The notes below the pieces were generated by a model that saw only the letters and a program-made list of their open reading frames with translations, made no database searches and had not been told where the DNA came from. DNA of 64,000 nucleotides, taken from assembly GCA_022570795.1 (NCBI GenBank), contig JAKUDP010000012.1, positions 62,001 through 126,000 of the forward strand, given 5' to 3'. Source of the stretch: Sphaerulina vaccinii. Lineage: Eukaryota; Ascomycota; Dothideomycetes; Mycosphaerellales; Mycosphaerellaceae. Each line of letters starts with the position of its first letter. Position 1 is the stretch's first letter. A program made the translations under genes and the position numbers. Shown piece after piece: positions 38,050 through 49,000 of this stretch.

Positions 38050-38180
38050 TGATTGTACAGTAGGTGTAGCAGGCAGTACAGCAACAGAGAGGAGAGAGAG
38101 AAGAGCCTGTCAGAAGCGCTATACCATAAGTAGTTTGGCCTGATTTGCAGGGGTAAATGCCAATACTTCCCTGGGCTGTA

Positions 38181-38268
38181 TTGGTGTTGGTGTTGGTGTT
38201 GGTGTTGGGGTTAGTGTTGTGATTGGTGTTGGTGTTGGTGTTGGGGTTGGCGTTGGTATTGGTGCCTG
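38181..38268. repeat. TTGGTG hexanucleotide repeat tract
   Basis: About 14 units of TTGGTG with variants (TTGGGG, TTAGTG, TTGGCG, TTGGTA) begin directly at the right TA flank of the mariner element. It is an imperfect microsatellite that may have attracted or been disturbed by the insertion. It is not a TTAGGG telomere tract. Confidence 0.85.
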
Positions 38269-38330
38269 GTCAATTGTCCTTCTAGATGCGTCACTACATG
38301 CCTACCAAGTTCATACAGATTCTTCATCAT

Positions 38331-38350
38331 TGTTTGTTTGTTTGTTTGTT
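38331..38350. repeat. TGTT tetranucleotide repeat
   Basis: Five tandem TGTT units form a simple sequence repeat in otherwise unannotated DNA between the hexanucleotide tract and the next ORF. Confidence 0.85.
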
Positions 38351-38502
38351 CTCCATTTACATCCTATATCAGTCTGAGACTATGTGGGATGGGCCCACCC
38401 TGTGGACAGCTATGTGGTACAAATGATTATCTCAGTACTCAGACTCTTCGCCTGCGCGACAAGGCCCTGGCGGGGCTGGCCCTAAAAGGCCAAGCTGGCA
38501 CG

Positions 38503-39058
38503 CTAGCTTGCCGCTAGCGTGATATCCGTGCTTTTGGAGTTGTCACGCTGCCAGGGCTCCCCAATAACAGAATTCAGCCAATTAAGTCGGCGGACGTAGT
38601 ACGCAATATTGCGCTGGTATTCTGCCTCAATCCTCTCAACAGCGGCTGTGCCCGTAGCAGTATCTACCTCCTCGAAACCACCATCTTCTTCACTGCTACC
38701 TTCATCCAAATCACCATCTTGTTCGGCTTTAGCCATCGGCGCTGGCTCGCTATCATCGTCACCAAAGACATCGCTGTGGCCGTATTGATCTACGGTCTTA
38801 TCTTCCTCCACGATCATCGACAAATCGGCGGCCTTCGTGGATGGCGGCGTGCCTCGAGTAGCATTCAAATTCACCAACAATCGCTTGCGTCGACCACTCG
38901 CGGCGACAGAGCCAGTAGGCGTGGATGCGTCGCTATGCAGATCGCGTGACGGTGTCAACTTCTGACGCTTCTGGCGTCTCGTTTCGATACTACTAGGAGG
39001 TAGCAATGCGCGGGCCCTACGCGCTACAGTTCTCGGTGTATCGACTATCTTGACCTCG
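38503..39058 (-). pseudogene. Nuclear-type acidic protein, 5' end cut by a transposon
   Basis: The frame ends at a TAG at 38,503 and is open back to 39,058 with no ATG in the N-terminal part; the usable TTG at 39,006 is an unlikely start. It reads VKIVDTPRTVARRARALLPP, then ETRRQKRQKL and GRRKRL (two basic, nuclear-localisation-like clusters), then an acidic middle (VFGDDDSEPAP, DLDEGSSEEDGGFEEVD) and a C-terminal helical part (AAVERIEAEYQRNIAYYVRRLNWL). The family is unknown. The open frame begins right beside the putative pogo terminus at 39,059-39,105, so insertion probably removed the start codon and the first residues. It was likely a chromatin or DNA-associated host protein, judged by composition only. 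Confidence 0.45.
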
Positions 39059-39105
39059 TGTAACGTGGTTCACCACCGAGCGAGCCACCCCACCGAGCGA
39101 GCCAC
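39059..39105. repeat. Paired ACCGAGCGAGCCAC motif, putative pogo terminus
   Basis: The motif CACCGAGCGAGCCAC occurs twice (39,073-39,087 and 39,091-39,105), 18 bases apart, just inside a possible TA insertion point at 39,060-39,061. It lies between the truncated nuclear-type ORF and the pogo C-terminal remnant. I read it as the 3' inverted terminus with internal repeats of that pogo element. The partner terminus was not found. Confidence 0.45.
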
Positions 39106-39180
39106 TTTTGCCAAGAACTGACATACTACGGCTACGACGACGACAATATCTCGACAACTATATACATTACGACAACGTTA

Positions 39181-39480
39181 CTATGAGCAATCCTCTTCTT
39201 CTAATGTTTCGCTATCTGATGAGTCTACTTGACATGTGCGTACGTTATGCCCTGTCTCGCCACATCGCTTGCAACGTCGTTGCCTCGGTGGTAGCCGAAT
39301 GCCATCCGACGACTCTCTACTCACATTCTGCGCGCCAGCAGCCTCTAGGGGTATCAATTGCGACGCCTTATCTGCGGTTAGTGATCCTCCAGACTGGATG
39401 TACTTGCGCTTCCGTGATTTTCGCTTTGTAAGGGTCTCATTTCTGTTTGCCCGCAAGAATGATGTACGGGGGTAGCGCTG
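39181..39480 (-). pseudogene. pogo-family transposase C-terminal remnant with zinc knuckle
   Basis: The frame 39,591-39,181 contains a basic helical stretch (LTKRKSRKRKYIQSGGSL), LTADKASQLI and EAAGAQNVSRESSDG, then a knuckle RCKRCGETGHNVRTC (C-x2-C-x4-H-x4-C), ending in an acidic tail. This arrangement is the C-terminal end of many fungal DDE_1/pogo transposases, of a different subfamily from the intact copy at 30,963. The catalytic core is missing; the frame upstream of about 39,480 looks unrelated. It could alternatively be a Gag knuckle, but the basic helix plus tail fits pogo better. Confidence 0.6.
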
Positions 39481-39633
39481 TTCCCGAAGGAGTGGCACAT
39501 AGCATAGCTTGTACTGCGTAGAGTAGCTAGGACAACAAGAGTTATCTTTGATGTTCTGTCCTCCTGTTGCAAGTGCTAAAAAGATCGTCATTGTATATAC
39601 AACGAGAGCAAAGTGGGCGGGATGGTAGATGAT

Positions 39634-39765
39634 GCGTTACTATGCGAGATATTGTGTCAAGTCAAATGTTACTATATCAGACAGAATGTTACTATATGAG
39701 ATATTATTGACAAATGGTTACTATGTGAAATATTACTATGCGAATCAGTACTATGTCGGATATTA
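39634..39765. repeat. Iterated TTACTATGYGARATATT motif array
   Basis: Six imperfect copies of a 16-20 base motif built on TACTAT..GA.ATATT occur within about 130 bases, some abutting and some separated by up to 14 bases. It reads partly as a Tyr/Leu-rich frame, but that is a by-product. It could be a subterminal transposase-binding array or a decayed minisatellite. Confidence 0.65.
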
Positions 39766-39769
39766 CCCG

Positions 39770-40276
39770 TGCGAGCCCGGAATCACGGCACTGCCGACCG
39801 CTACTGATACAGGATAGCGCCGCGTTTCAGAAAGTGCTACAAAACATCACGACAAGCAAGCCATCACGAAGCTGGGAAGGACAAATGTAGTCTCTAGAAT
39901 CTACTTCACGGTTTCCTACTTCCCGTTTTCAGGCGGGCGACAGCGCCGAGGCCGTAGCGCACGCTAGGTAGGATCCCAAGTCTAGTTGGACAAAATGTGA
40001 CGCCACACTTCACGTGCGACATGTGTGGATTATGTACGTTCAACTAGTCTTCATGGTGACATTATAGCCTTCCCCTCGTTGGCTATATCTGGGTTTCAGG
40101 TAGTTTCGGCATACCTTCAGTAGTCGTTCCACAATGCTCTATAGCACGTAGCAGCATTTCTCGTACAGAACTTGCATGGTACGCGACTAACGAAGGTAGG
40201 GCTCGCTCTCACTGGCCAACACAAGGTACGACAACCGACGCCGAAGATATCTTAGTCACGTGCGCACTAGGCGCAC
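39770..40276. other. Untranslated leader or flank of the gag element, no gene recognised
   Basis: GC-balanced DNA before the copia-like Gag. I compared it by eye with the 3' LTR at 41,584 and found no shared segment, so the 5' LTR is either diverged or absent. Confidence 0.4.
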
Positions 40277-41572
40277 ATGCGCTTCCTCCGGTGTTCTGCG
40301 ACACCTTCTCTCTTAGACACAAGCAATAATTACCCTCGACGCTATAGCCGACATTACTATACGCCCTCCACAAGCGCGCGAGAAGCTGAATGGCAAGGAC
40401 AACTACAAGACGTGGTCGTCACGCATGAAATCCGACCTTATAGGGCAGGCGCTCTGGCGGTACACAGATAAGGACACGCTGAGAACGCGTCCAGTCAAGA
40501 CTGAGGAAGAAGAAGAAGACGATGCCTACGAGAATCGCGTCGACAAGTAAGACGCGAAGACCCACAACTTACGAACTTCCATTCTCGACAAATGCGATAA
40601 GTTAGCTGGATTGCTAATTAGTGCGTTGAAGCTTACGACATACCCGACCCGCTATGGAGTCACCTGAACGATTAGTATGGAAAGCAGGGCATGTCTCAAG
40701 AGTACTTAACGTATCTCGAATGGTTACAACTTCAATACGATAGCAGGGATCTCGAGCGCTTTTGCGAACAGTATCGCAGTAAACTCTTGAAGATCAACAA
40801 GATTGAGATCTTCAAGGTTAGCGATAAACACGGTTTGTTCTGTTTCCTTTCTCTGATTGGAGTATACTTTCCGCAGTTCACAGCGAACATGCTTCATGAC
40901 ATAGGGAAGAATGAAGGCGCTTCTACCTCTGCAAAGACACCTGCTATGACTCTTGCTCAATGCATTGCTGATCTGCTCGATGAGCACACTGCGCAGACAA
41001 ATGAGAGTGCCACATTCGCAGCACTCGTCGCCGCGCGCCGTCAGAACGACACGTCTAATTTACACCGAAGAATCGTCTACTACGCTGAGGCTACATGGGA
41101 GCCAGCGGAGGCAGTTACACAAGACGCTGCAGCCGTAGTTGCTGTTCTCCATCACAACTATCCGGACAAGTCACGCCCAGCAATAGTAATCACACCTCAA
41201 GGCTGGATACTAAACGAAGGCACTCGCCGTGCTCATGCCGCTCAACTTCAAGCTGCGAAGACAGCAGCGAAGCCAGCAAAAGCCGCACTCTCAGCACTGG
41301 TAACACCTTTACAACGCGAAATTGACACGACCGTCGCGTCACCCGCAGGCAGCTCCGAGCCAACCACACAGCATAACGATGCTATCGATGCTACAAGCTT
41401 GGCAAAAGCAAAGAGTGCGGGATTGGACGATGTGGCTTCGATCAAGAAACGTCACAACCTTACACAACCTCATATTGCGGATGATCATTGGTTGGAAGAT
41501 GATGAGAGCTTCACGAGAGCGATTCTCGCTGCTCGTGGACATGGACATATACTGTCACGGGGTGCAGTTTGA
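40277..41572 (+). pseudogene. copia-like Gag of a probable non-autonomous retroelement
   Basis: The N-terminal part reads AREKLNGKDNYKTWSSRMKS and GQALWRYTDKDTLRTRP, the copia Gag entry motif. It is followed by a stop (TAA after RVDK) and a frame change near 40,625, into EAYDIPDPLWSHLND, a TAG, then YGKQGMSQEYLTYLEWLQLQ. From 40,691 the frame is open for 293 codons: DLERFCEQYRSKLLKINKI, an Ala/Thr-rich helical middle (GTRRAHAAQLQAAKTAAKPA), and LSRGAV at the end. Both in-frame stops can be CAA/CAG changed by C-to-T. No zinc knuckle, protease or RT follows; instead a polypurine tract and LTR start at 41,571. The element therefore carries only Gag, like other Gag-only non-autonomous families. 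Confidence 0.7.
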
Positions 41573-41740
41573 AGGGGGGGCAGTGTGACGGGCATAGGGT
41601 GCCCACCGCACCTAGGGTCCTGTCACATGCTGCCGCCTACCCGCTGCCAAGCAAACAACACGTAGCGAGGTACTTCAGGCCTTCTGCCCCAGGACCTCTT
41701 TGTAGATTCGTATATAAACTTACCTATTAACAAGACTATA
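41571..41740 (+). mobile_element. Polypurine tract and start of 3' LTR
   Basis: GAAGGGGGGG (41,571-41,580) is a typical polypurine tract. Four bases later an LTR-like sequence starts TGTGACGGGC at 41,584. It has a TATATAAA box at 41,711-41,718, the expected place for the LTR promoter. The LTR's far end merges into RIP sequence near 41,720-41,740, so its length is not determined. Confidence 0.6.
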
Positions 41741-42431
41741 TATTCCTCTATTATATAATTAATATTAATTAATTAATTAATTTTACTTATATAATTAGAC
41801 TATAGTTCTATAACTATATTTGCAACTTTCTCAATTTAGTATAGAGGGGACAAACGCTACTAAGGAAAGGCTAATATCTAAAAAATTAGATTTTAAAAAA
41901 AGTAATCTAAGCGCCTATATAGAAGAGGAATTGTAGCTCGAGTACTAGATATAATATATTATATTTTTATTTTTCTAGTTTCTAGTACTTCTTTTCTATT
42001 CTACTAGCTCTAATAGTATCTCGGCTAATAGTATTTAATTTTACTCTAGCTTTTAGTTTATAGTAGCTATTTTATATTATAGCTATACTATCTTTTTATA
42101 ATTTTTATTAATATCTTTTACTATATTATAGAAAGTAGCTTTAATATCTCTACTAAGATTTAAATATATTAAAAATAGTTAGATTTAAAAAATATCTACT
42201 TCTATTTTAAATACCTCTAAGATATTTTATATAGTAGTATCTATACTACTAAGTCTAGTACTAATTTTCTTAGTAAGCTCGTTTATATATATTCTTACTT
42301 TATCTAGCTATATTTCTAACTTGTTCTTACTCTATACTATCTATACTAAATAATATCTATATATATCTCTAAGAGCTAATTTTTAACCTCGAAGTCTTAT
42401 TTTACTATATTAAGCTAATCTAACTTATACT

Positions 42432-42462
42432 TTATAAATATATATATATATATATATATATA
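42432..42462. repeat. AT dinucleotide microsatellite
   Basis: A pure run of about 15 AT units inside the RIP block. Confidence 0.85.
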
Positions 42463-45400
42463 GAAAGTACTTCTATAAGCTTCTATTACTTTATATAGAA
42501 CTTAGTAAAGTAGCCTTCTATAAATATTATAGTATTTGCTATATTACTTTATATTCTACTATACTATATTTAATTCTATATATAAATATCTAACTATTAT
42601 TAGAGTATAAATTAAAAATTTATATTATCTATAGTAAAATAGCTAAGTTTAGTAGCTAGCTCGTAACTTAGGCTCGCAAGCTACTACTTATTATATTTAT
42701 ATATTTAGTATTTAATAATCTTGTTTTAGAGTAGGCGCCTATTATTTACTAGCTCTACTTCTATTTTTTTTAGTAATAATCTTATTCTATTAAGAGTAGT
42801 ATTAGTAGCCTCGCTTTCTTTCTTTATAATATTAATTTTACTTATTAGATTAAGTAAGTCTTTTTTTTATATACTAATTTCTTTTTAATAGTATTAAGCT
42901 TTTTTTACTATTTTTTAATAAAGAGCTAGTATAACTCTAGACTAGTTATAAGCTCCTTATATATTTTATATACTAGGTAAATACTATTCTTTTCTTATAT
43001 AGCTATAAGTTTAGCTTAGAGCTTTTTAATTTTAATAGTAAATTTTTTTAGTAATATTTTTTTAAGCTATACCTATTTAGCTATAGCTTGTTTTTTATAT
43101 TCTTCGCCTAGAAAGTATAGTTAAGAATCGACGTAGTCTCTTCTAGGTTTAATCTTATAGAAGATACTATAATAATAATATAGGTTTTTATTTAACTATC
43201 TAAAAAATCTTATAAAAGCTTTATAAGTTTCGACTTATAATATAGAATATATAGTAATCGATCGACTAGGGCGTTAATTATATAGCCTAGTATAAGTAGA
43301 CTTTTATTAATAAGTCTAGCTTCTACTACTTGCTTGTTTTTAGTACTAGAGTATCTAATATTTCTAGAATCTATAAAATTAATAAAATTAAGCTTTCTAA
43401 TAGTTATAATCTCTTCTCTAGAGGCCGAAGTCTATTTTATATATATAGTAATAGTAAAGACTATATAACTATAGAAGAAGAGATTATTATATTTAGTTAC
43501 TATAATATACTACTTATAGCTATCTTTTTATAGTAGCTAAAAGCCTTTTTTTATATTAGAAATATAGTATTCTTCTATATTCTAAATAATATTTGCTACT
43601 TCTTACTTACTATCTCTATTATAAATTTTAAAGTTAGCTTTATTTTCGACTAAAAAGAGGTTATATAGCTTTTTATTATAGAGCTTAATAAAGGAAATTT
43701 TTATAGCGCTTTTAGAAGTAGTACTATTAGTTAAAATAACCGAAGAATTATCGAGCTTAAAAAAGAGGAAGTATAGTATATAAGGAATAATACCTATATT
43801 ATTAGATAAAAGAGTATAGTCCGAGATATCTCCGAATATTATATATATCTTTCTAGTACTAGTCTATCTATATATAAAGATAGTATAGTTAAAGCTTTTA
43901 AAAACCTAGTAAATATTAGCCTCGTTTGCCTAAAAATATAACTATACTATTTATTCTTACTTTAGCTACTATAGGCGCGACAACTTTATTAAAAAGTAAC
44001 TACTAGTCTACTATTAGTAAAAAAACTTTATTAAATAAATATATTTTATTTCTAAGAGTATTTAGTTATATTATAAGCTCTACTATCTTACTATTTAACC
44101 TATCTATATTAACTACTATAGAGCTATTCTTTTATATTTCTTACTTGCTTCTACTATAATACTATATAAATATATTAATCTTTATTTTATTACTTAGCTT
44201 ATAATAACTTATTATAAATATTATTATTATTATAAGATTATTAGAATTGCATTCTTTATATATTAAGCTAGAGTTTAGCGCTAGGAGGAGACTAGCTAAT
44301 ACTATCTATTTATTATTTATATATAAAAGTCTTATTAATAGAGTATATAGCAAAGTTGCTATAGTAGTAGTAGCTCGATAATTTATTATTAGAGGCGCTT
44401 TATAGTATAGTAGTATATTTATAAATAACAAAGTTCTATTTTAGTAGCTATTATAAAAATATTTAAGTATATACTAGAGACTAGTTAAAAAGAAGTATCT
44501 ATATAAAAATATATAAGTTAATAGTAAAATAGTAGTATACTTTTATTTTCTATTAGTTATATATTTTAATCTAATTCTAATAGAGTTAGTCTAATATTAG
44601 CTAGCTAATACTTATAGAGATAGTAGTATAATCGTCTCAAAATAGAAGTTAAAAGAGGTCCGAATAACTCGTAGTCTTCTTAGGCTCTATAATAACTTAG
44701 TTAATAGTATAACTAGCCTATCTATTTTTATATAATACTTTAATAGAATAATAGAGAAACAAATAGATACTAGGAGAATCTTACTTTATCTATATAGATA
44801 TATAAAAGAATATATATAGATTTAAGTTTTATAATATAGCTTATAAAACTAGAGGAAATATAACTATCGAAGAAATATATCTATATATAGTACTAGCTAC
44901 AAATATTTATCTACTCTAGAAAGTAGTTTAGAAAGCTAAAATATCTCTATAGCAAGTTCTATAGTAGTAGATAATAGATATATATAGTATATAATTAAAA
45001 AAGGTAGAGCTCGCCTTACTAGCTATTATTAGAATAATAAGAGACGCCGAGAATATTCTAGTATCTATAAAAGTAAAAGTAAAAGTAAAGTTAAAAAGTT
45101 AAAAAAAAACTTAGAGAACTTATTACTACTTAAAGTTTCTTATAATAAAAAAATAAATTTAGAGAAAGAAAAAATAGTTAATATAGGTATATTAGGTTCT
45201 ATACTTTTATAAAAGCTTAATATATATAGAATATAGTAAACTCTATATATAATAGATAGTAAGGTCTACTAGTCTATACTACTAGCTAATAGGTATTACT
45301 CTAGCTTAGAGCTAGTAGAAAAAAGTAACTATTATCTAATAGAAGTACTCTATAAGAAGGTAGTAGTAGAAGAAAAAGAGGCTATTTTGCGCTCTTATTA

Positions 45401-45944
45401 AATAGCTTTTTAGATATTAATCTACTTTGCCTAGTAAAAGTAAAAGTTATATAGTACTCTAATATAACTAAATAAAATAAAAGTACTACTATCTATAAGT
45501 AGAATAGTTAATAGTATAAAGTAGCCTAAGATTTAGTCGGGCCTTAGAACTTTATTTTAGAGAATACTATTATATATCTATATAGTAGAATAAGAATAAG
45601 AAACTAAAAAACAAGTAATAAGAATTCTATTTCGAGCTAAAAAATAGAATATAGATAAAGTATAAAAAGTATATAGCTTAGTATTATATACTAAGCGCTA
45701 GAAAGAATAATAAAGTAGTAAGAATATAGTAATACTTTTAGACCTAAGTTTTTTTTATAAAATAAAGTTTTTGCCTAACTAGATAGGTAATTATAATAGT
45801 ACTTTTATAAAGTAGCTATTCTAATTATACTTATATAAAAATAGATCTAAAAAATTATATTAAGTTAAGGTAGCAAATAAGAGTATAAGTATAAAGTTAA
45901 TATTTAGAAATAGCTTATATAGGCTCGATCTATATATAGCTAAA

Positions 45945-46030
45945 TTAAATAAATAAAATAAAATAAAATAAAATAAAATAAAATAAAATAAAATAAAATA
46001 AAATAAAATAAAATAAAATAAAATAAAACA
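45945..46030. repeat. AAAAT pentanucleotide microsatellite
   Basis: About 16 near-perfect tandem units of AAAAT (read TAAAA or AATAA by phase), ending with a single AAAAC variant. Its length and purity contrast with the mutated surroundings, so expansion is later than RIP. The unit contains no CA or TG and is itself immune to RIP. Confidence 0.93.
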
Positions 46031-49000
46031 AAATAGAAGAAATATTATAGAAGCTCTAGATATTAGATCTATATACTATAGAAAGTAAGGAGTTTAAGTA
46101 AATTTACTATATTAAAATATAAAATATAGTAACTACTAGATAATATAGTCTACTATCTAAACTCTAGCTTCAAGCCTATATAGTACTAAGCGCGCAAGTA
46201 CTAAATATCTAGTATCTAAGTAATTTTTACTTTAATAATATTATACTCTAATTAAATAGTTTAATTTATTCTAGAATATAGACTAGCTATCTAAGTAAGC
46301 AAAAATTAAGCTCTATTTCTATATCTATACTCTATTTACTAGATATTTATAATACTAATACTAAGTATCTAATATCTAGTTACTTGCAATTATAGCTTAT
46401 TATTCTATTAATTAATATATTATACTAAGTAGATATAAATATTCTACTTTTATTAGCTATCTATATTCTTAAAGAAACTAGAGTAGCTTATTTATTTTAT
46501 AAGATATTTAGATAGAATAGTACTTAGTAAAAGTATAAATATATATTTTCTAGTTCTTTCTAAATACTATACTATTATATAATTTTTCTTAAAGCAATCT
46601 ATATACTCGGTCTATAATATACTATACTATCTACTAGATAATATAATAGAAATATAGAGAAATCTAGACTAGATAGCTATATATCTATTAGTTTTACTAG
46701 TAAGATTTATTACTAGTATATATATATAGAATATAGAGTATATAGAGTACTACTTATAATTATAATAGTTATTATAACTAGAACTTAGAGCTATAGTATT
46801 TATTTAGTAGGTATATATATTTTAAAAAGAAATTATAGCTCTCTACCTTCTAAAACTAAATAGCTACTTCTATTTAGCTTATTTACTAGTATTAGTTCTA
46901 TTAGCTTATATAGTAGAGTCTATACTATATATTATACTTAATAAAATTAAAAATATACTATAAAATTCTTATAGCTTAGCTTATATAGAAATAAGTAAGC
47001 TAGATTTTATTCTAGAGTCTATATTATAATAGATATAGACTATTATACTTAATAAATATTCTACTATAGTCGCTAGCTAATAAGCTATTAGTATATAAAT
47101 CTATAAAGTACTTTTTATAAATAATTAGATATAGAAACTATAAAGCTATTCTAATACTATAAATAGCTACTTATATAAAGTAGATAACTATAGGCTAGAT
47201 TAGTAATATAATATAATAACTATATTATATATAGACGATCTAAATAGATAGAATAACTTAGTATTAGATATACTTTCTATATATATTATTACTACTATAT
47301 AATTACTATATAGTAGAAAGTTAGTATTATATTAGAGATATATTCTAAGGATTCTTATAGTATATCTTTAGACTCTTTTCGAGGAGTTTTAAGCTAGCTA
47401 TAGACTATTATTACTTTATACTATTAGCCTAATTAATACCTATAATTAAGTAATAGTAATCTATAGATATAATAATAAAAGTCTAAAAAAGAAATAGAAC
47501 TAGGTATTAGTTATAAAATCTATCTATCTAAGCTACTTAGCTACTATTTAAGTACTAATATAATACTTTAGGTCGAGCTTAAATATAATATTTATAGTAT
47601 TAATAAAACTTTTAAAAATTAGTTAGTCTAGTTTAGATACCTAGTATAGTAGATTATATTTAAATATATAGCTCGTATATATCTAGTAGAGAGCTTATAG
47701 AGCTCGTATATAATTATAAGTATTACTATACTATAAGTATAGAAAAAAATCGCCTCTAAAGACTTTACTACTTTAAATTATAGCTAGATAATAAAACTAT
47801 TTTAAAGTAAGCTTCTAAGCTTCTAACTTATATTTTAAATATTCTAAGCTTTTTTTAGTATAGATAAAAAGTAGTATATATCTATTCGTATTATAGATTA
47901 AGGCTATAAAGCTATATTAGTTTATAGTCTAGATATTTTAGTATCTAAAGTATTAGCTTAGTACTAGCTTTACTAAAAATTTCCTATTTTATATAGCTAG
48001 CTTTCTATTTACTATAATATCTATTATTTTATACTTATATTTAGCTTTCGAAAGTACTACTTTTGCTTTCGGTTATAGAGTAGAGTATATAGTAACTAAT
48101 TAGAGTATAATAATACTATTATAGCTTAGAGGTCTAGTAATAATTTATAGACTTTTTAGTAAAAGATTATTAACTTTTTATATAAAAGACTACTTTTTAC
48201 TCTTCTACTCTATAATAATATATAATTTATAAATAGATATTAGATATATATCTCTTTTTATTCTACTCTATCTAACTATACTAGACTTAGTATATATTTC
48301 TAATAGTTTCGTAGCTATTTCTATTATATCTAAAAGTACTACTAATACTAAGTTAGTAATAGTCTTTGCTTTTTTCTACTTTCTTTCTCTATTTATTAAC
48401 TACTATTTTATATTATAATAGATATATATAAGTACTAGTATTAGCCTATATAGTAGTATAGAAAAAAGTATAGAAAAAAATAGAATAAGTCTAATAGCTA
48501 GTCTAAAAAGAGTAATACTATAGTAGTAGAGTAGTTAGTTTTATAAATTAACTATATATATATAAAAAAAAAAAGATGCGCCCAAGCCTAGAAGATTAGA
48601 GCTCTAGTAAAGTAAATATCTATTAATAAAGTATTTTTTAAAATATTTATTAGAAATATAGAATAGAGCAATCTAAAAATATAACTATATTCTTATTAAC
48701 TACTTAGGCGCTATAAGTATATAGAGTAGATAAGCTAGTTATACTAGCGAGATACTAAGTACCTAGGTTATATAGTATAGATAGACGAGTAGAGGAATAT
48801 TAGATATTAGTATAGATCTTAGTAAGAAAGTAATATTATACTATTACTAGTATTTTCGAAACTATTAGAAATAGAAATCTATCTATTAGAACTAGTAAGT
48901 AATATATTAGAATATACTATTATATAGAATAATATATAGTTATTATATTAGAAAAGTAAGAATTATATATAAAGTACTATTTATAGTATTTTAGTAGAAG

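Larger units (their letters stand above)
36720..38178 (-). mobile_element. Tc1/mariner transposon with long inverted repeats
   Basis: A 1,459-base element flanked by TA on both sides (36,718-36,719 and 38,179-38,180). The termini are imperfect inverted repeats of about 75 bases (36,720-36,797 and 38,104-38,178). They start GAGCCCAGGGAAG on the left and CAGCCCAGGGAAG on the right and share ATTTACCCCTGCAAAT, AGGCCAAACTA and GGTATAGCGCTTCT. The element carries a broken transposase on the minus strand and a younger solo LTR. It inserted directly beside a TTGGTG repeat tract. Confidence 0.92.

Noticed and set aside
38181..38268. Telomere-like repeat
   Set aside because: The unit is TTGGTG, not the fungal TTAGGG, and it is internal and imperfect; treated as a microsatellite.
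43330..43533. 67-residue plus-strand ORF in RIP block 3
   Set aside because: Same low-complexity composition; no homology signal and no start context.
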